From Promethearchaeota archaeon (GTDB lineage: Archaea > Asgardarchaeota > Lokiarchaeia > Sigynarchaeales > SOKP01), in NCBI GenBank assembly GCA_016839905.1, contig JAEOTJ010000171.1:1-6333 (forward strand): a stretch of 6,333 nt of DNA. Direction: 5' to 3'. The notes below the pieces were generated by a model. It was not told where the DNA came from, searched no databases, and saw only the letters and a program-made list of their open reading frames with translations. The position numbers and the translations under genes are program-made. This document shows positions 5,663-6,333 of the stretch, piece by piece (position 1 is the stretch's first letter; every line of letters starts with the position of its first letter).

Positions 5663-6333
5663 TCAAGGAGAATTAAGCCTTTTTTTCCTCTTGAAAAAGA
5701 ATGCGATTCCCACAGCAGATCCTACTGAAATGCTGCCGATTGTTATCAATCCTCCTGGAGAAGTGAGGAATTCAACCAAGCCAAATTCATCATCGCCTCC
5801 ATCAGCCTCACTTTCATCATCAGAATCAATGGGTTTATCGACAATCATTAATGTTGAATTACTAACAAGGTGTCCTAAAGTGTCGTTTGCATAGAACGTG
5901 ATGTTGATGGGATCTCCATCTAAGAGAGAATTCCATATTGCTTGCCATGCGGTTTGATTGATGGTGCTGTTTGAGACAAATAAGTGATTTTCTCCACCAT
6001 TAAGTGAATACCACATTGAATCCAAGTTGGCTTCATTGATTTCTATGATAAAACTCGGAGAGCCCTCGCCTGCAAGTTGATTATCGGAAGGCATAATGAT
6101 GTCAATTTCGGGTGCTAAGGTGTCTTTATAAATGACTATTGTAATGGTATCATTTAAATTGCCTAATGTATCGTTGGCATAGAAAAGTAGTTGGATGGGA
6201 CCATCTTCAAGCCCGCTCCAAAAAGCCCCGCTTAAGACTATATCTGTATTATTCACAAGGGGAATAATTGTCCCCTCAATTATGACCCAAATGGAATCAT
6301 TATTTGGATCATGGAAGGAAACATTTATGGAGG
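5663..6333 (-). CDS. Repetitive cell-surface protein, C-terminal part (5' end outside window)
   Basis: The frame is open from the right edge to a TGA at 5665-5663, giving 222 visible residues. A GTG at 6256 could be read as a start, but the frame and the repeat continue upstream of it, so the gene is truncated by the window. The visible part holds repeats of an Ig-like beta-sandwich type, each ending in DG.PI.(L/I)..FYANDTLG. They are followed by an acidic linker (about 169-182), one hydrophobic helix (192-213: PGGLITIG to AFFF) and a basic tail KRKKR (214-218). This tripartite end, with Ser/Pro-Gly, helix and basic cluster, is the arrangement of archaeal C-terminally anchored or sorted surface proteins; similar tails occur in Asgards. 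Nine N-X-S/T sequons in 222 residues indicate a heavily N-glycosylated extracellular part. It is probably an envelope or adhesion protein; the ligand is unknown. It converges with ogg. Confidence 0.88.
   Translation of the reverse strand, partial: SINVSFHDPNNDSIWVIIEGTIIPLVNNTDIVLSGAFWSGLEDGPIQLLFYANDTLGNLNDTITIVIYKDTLAPEIDIIMPSDNQLAGEGSPSFIIEINEANLDSMWYSLNGGENHLFVSNSTINQTAWQAIWNSLLDGDPINITFYANDTLGHLVSNSTLMIVDKPIDSDDESEADGGDDEFGLVEFLTSPGGLITIGSISVGSAVGIAFFFKRKKRLNSP
5834..6298 (-). repeat. Tandem Ig-like protein repeat, 96-codon (288-base) period
   Basis: FYANDTLG occurs twice in the translated frame, exactly 96 residues apart (first F codons at 6184 and 5896 on the minus strand). Other shared marks are DSIW/DSMW at the repeat start and LEDGPI/LLDGDPI just before the FY motif. 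One unit spans about 6298-6119 and the other about 6022-5834, with a PEIDIIMPSDNQ linker strand between them. The DNA is recognisably related (for example the GCATAGAA match at 6177 and 5889) but diverged, so the duplication is not recent. More units probably lie upstream, outside the window. Confidence 0.8.

Noticed and set aside
5691..5894. Plus-strand open frame of 67 codons
   Set aside because: It is antisense to the acidic linker and anchor of the surface protein; its Pro/Ser-rich translation follows from that overlap.
6254..6256. GTG as start of a complete 197-residue surface protein
   Set aside because: The frame stays open to the window edge, and the upstream residues (DSIWVIIEGT) continue the same repeat, so the gene starts outside the window.

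Overview
The window is most likely from an Asgard archaeon. A Ras/Rab-type small GTPase sits next to an apparent seven-helix membrane protein with a cytosolic longin-like tail, an archaeal Ogg-type DNA glycosylase, and a repeat-built, sequon-rich surface protein. Intergenic DNA is very AT-rich, start codons lack Shine-Dalgarno sequences, and TATA-like boxes lie about 25-40 bases upstream of several starts, as in archaea with leaderless or short-leader mRNAs. The lineage within Asgard cannot be fixed from this sequence; the AT-rich composition suits Lokiarchaeia-like groups. 

Layout. Bases 1-2347 (minus strand) are an open frame of 782 codons that leaves the window at its left edge: a large beta-rich protein with a hydrophobic segment near the visible C-terminal end, not recognised as any known family. 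A 136-base AT-rich gap separates its start from four plus-strand genes: a small GTPase (2484-3023), a predicted 7TM protein with a longin-like C-terminal domain (3160-4278), a small PsbP/Mog1-fold protein (4333-4788) and an Ogg2-type 8-oxoguanine DNA glycosylase/lyase (4894-5514). A convergent minus-strand gene (5663-6333, 5' end outside the window) encodes the C-terminal part of a repetitive cell-surface protein with an acidic linker, one membrane helix and a basic tail. 

How they may work together. Longin and roadblock domains are the classic partners and regulators of small GTPases in eukaryotes and are abundant in Asgards, and the Mog1 branch of the Mog1/PsbP fold is a Ran-binding nucleotide-release factor. 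The GTPase, the membrane-anchored longin-like protein and the PsbP/Mog1-like protein are therefore a candidate receptor-GTPase signalling neighbourhood. This is inference from domain content and adjacency only. The ogg gene looks like an independent housekeeping DNA-repair gene, and the two minus-strand genes look like envelope or membrane functions. No rRNA, tRNA, CRISPR array or mobile element was seen. No gene-free stretch exceeds 300 bases; the gaps are 136, 136, 54, 105 and 148 bases.
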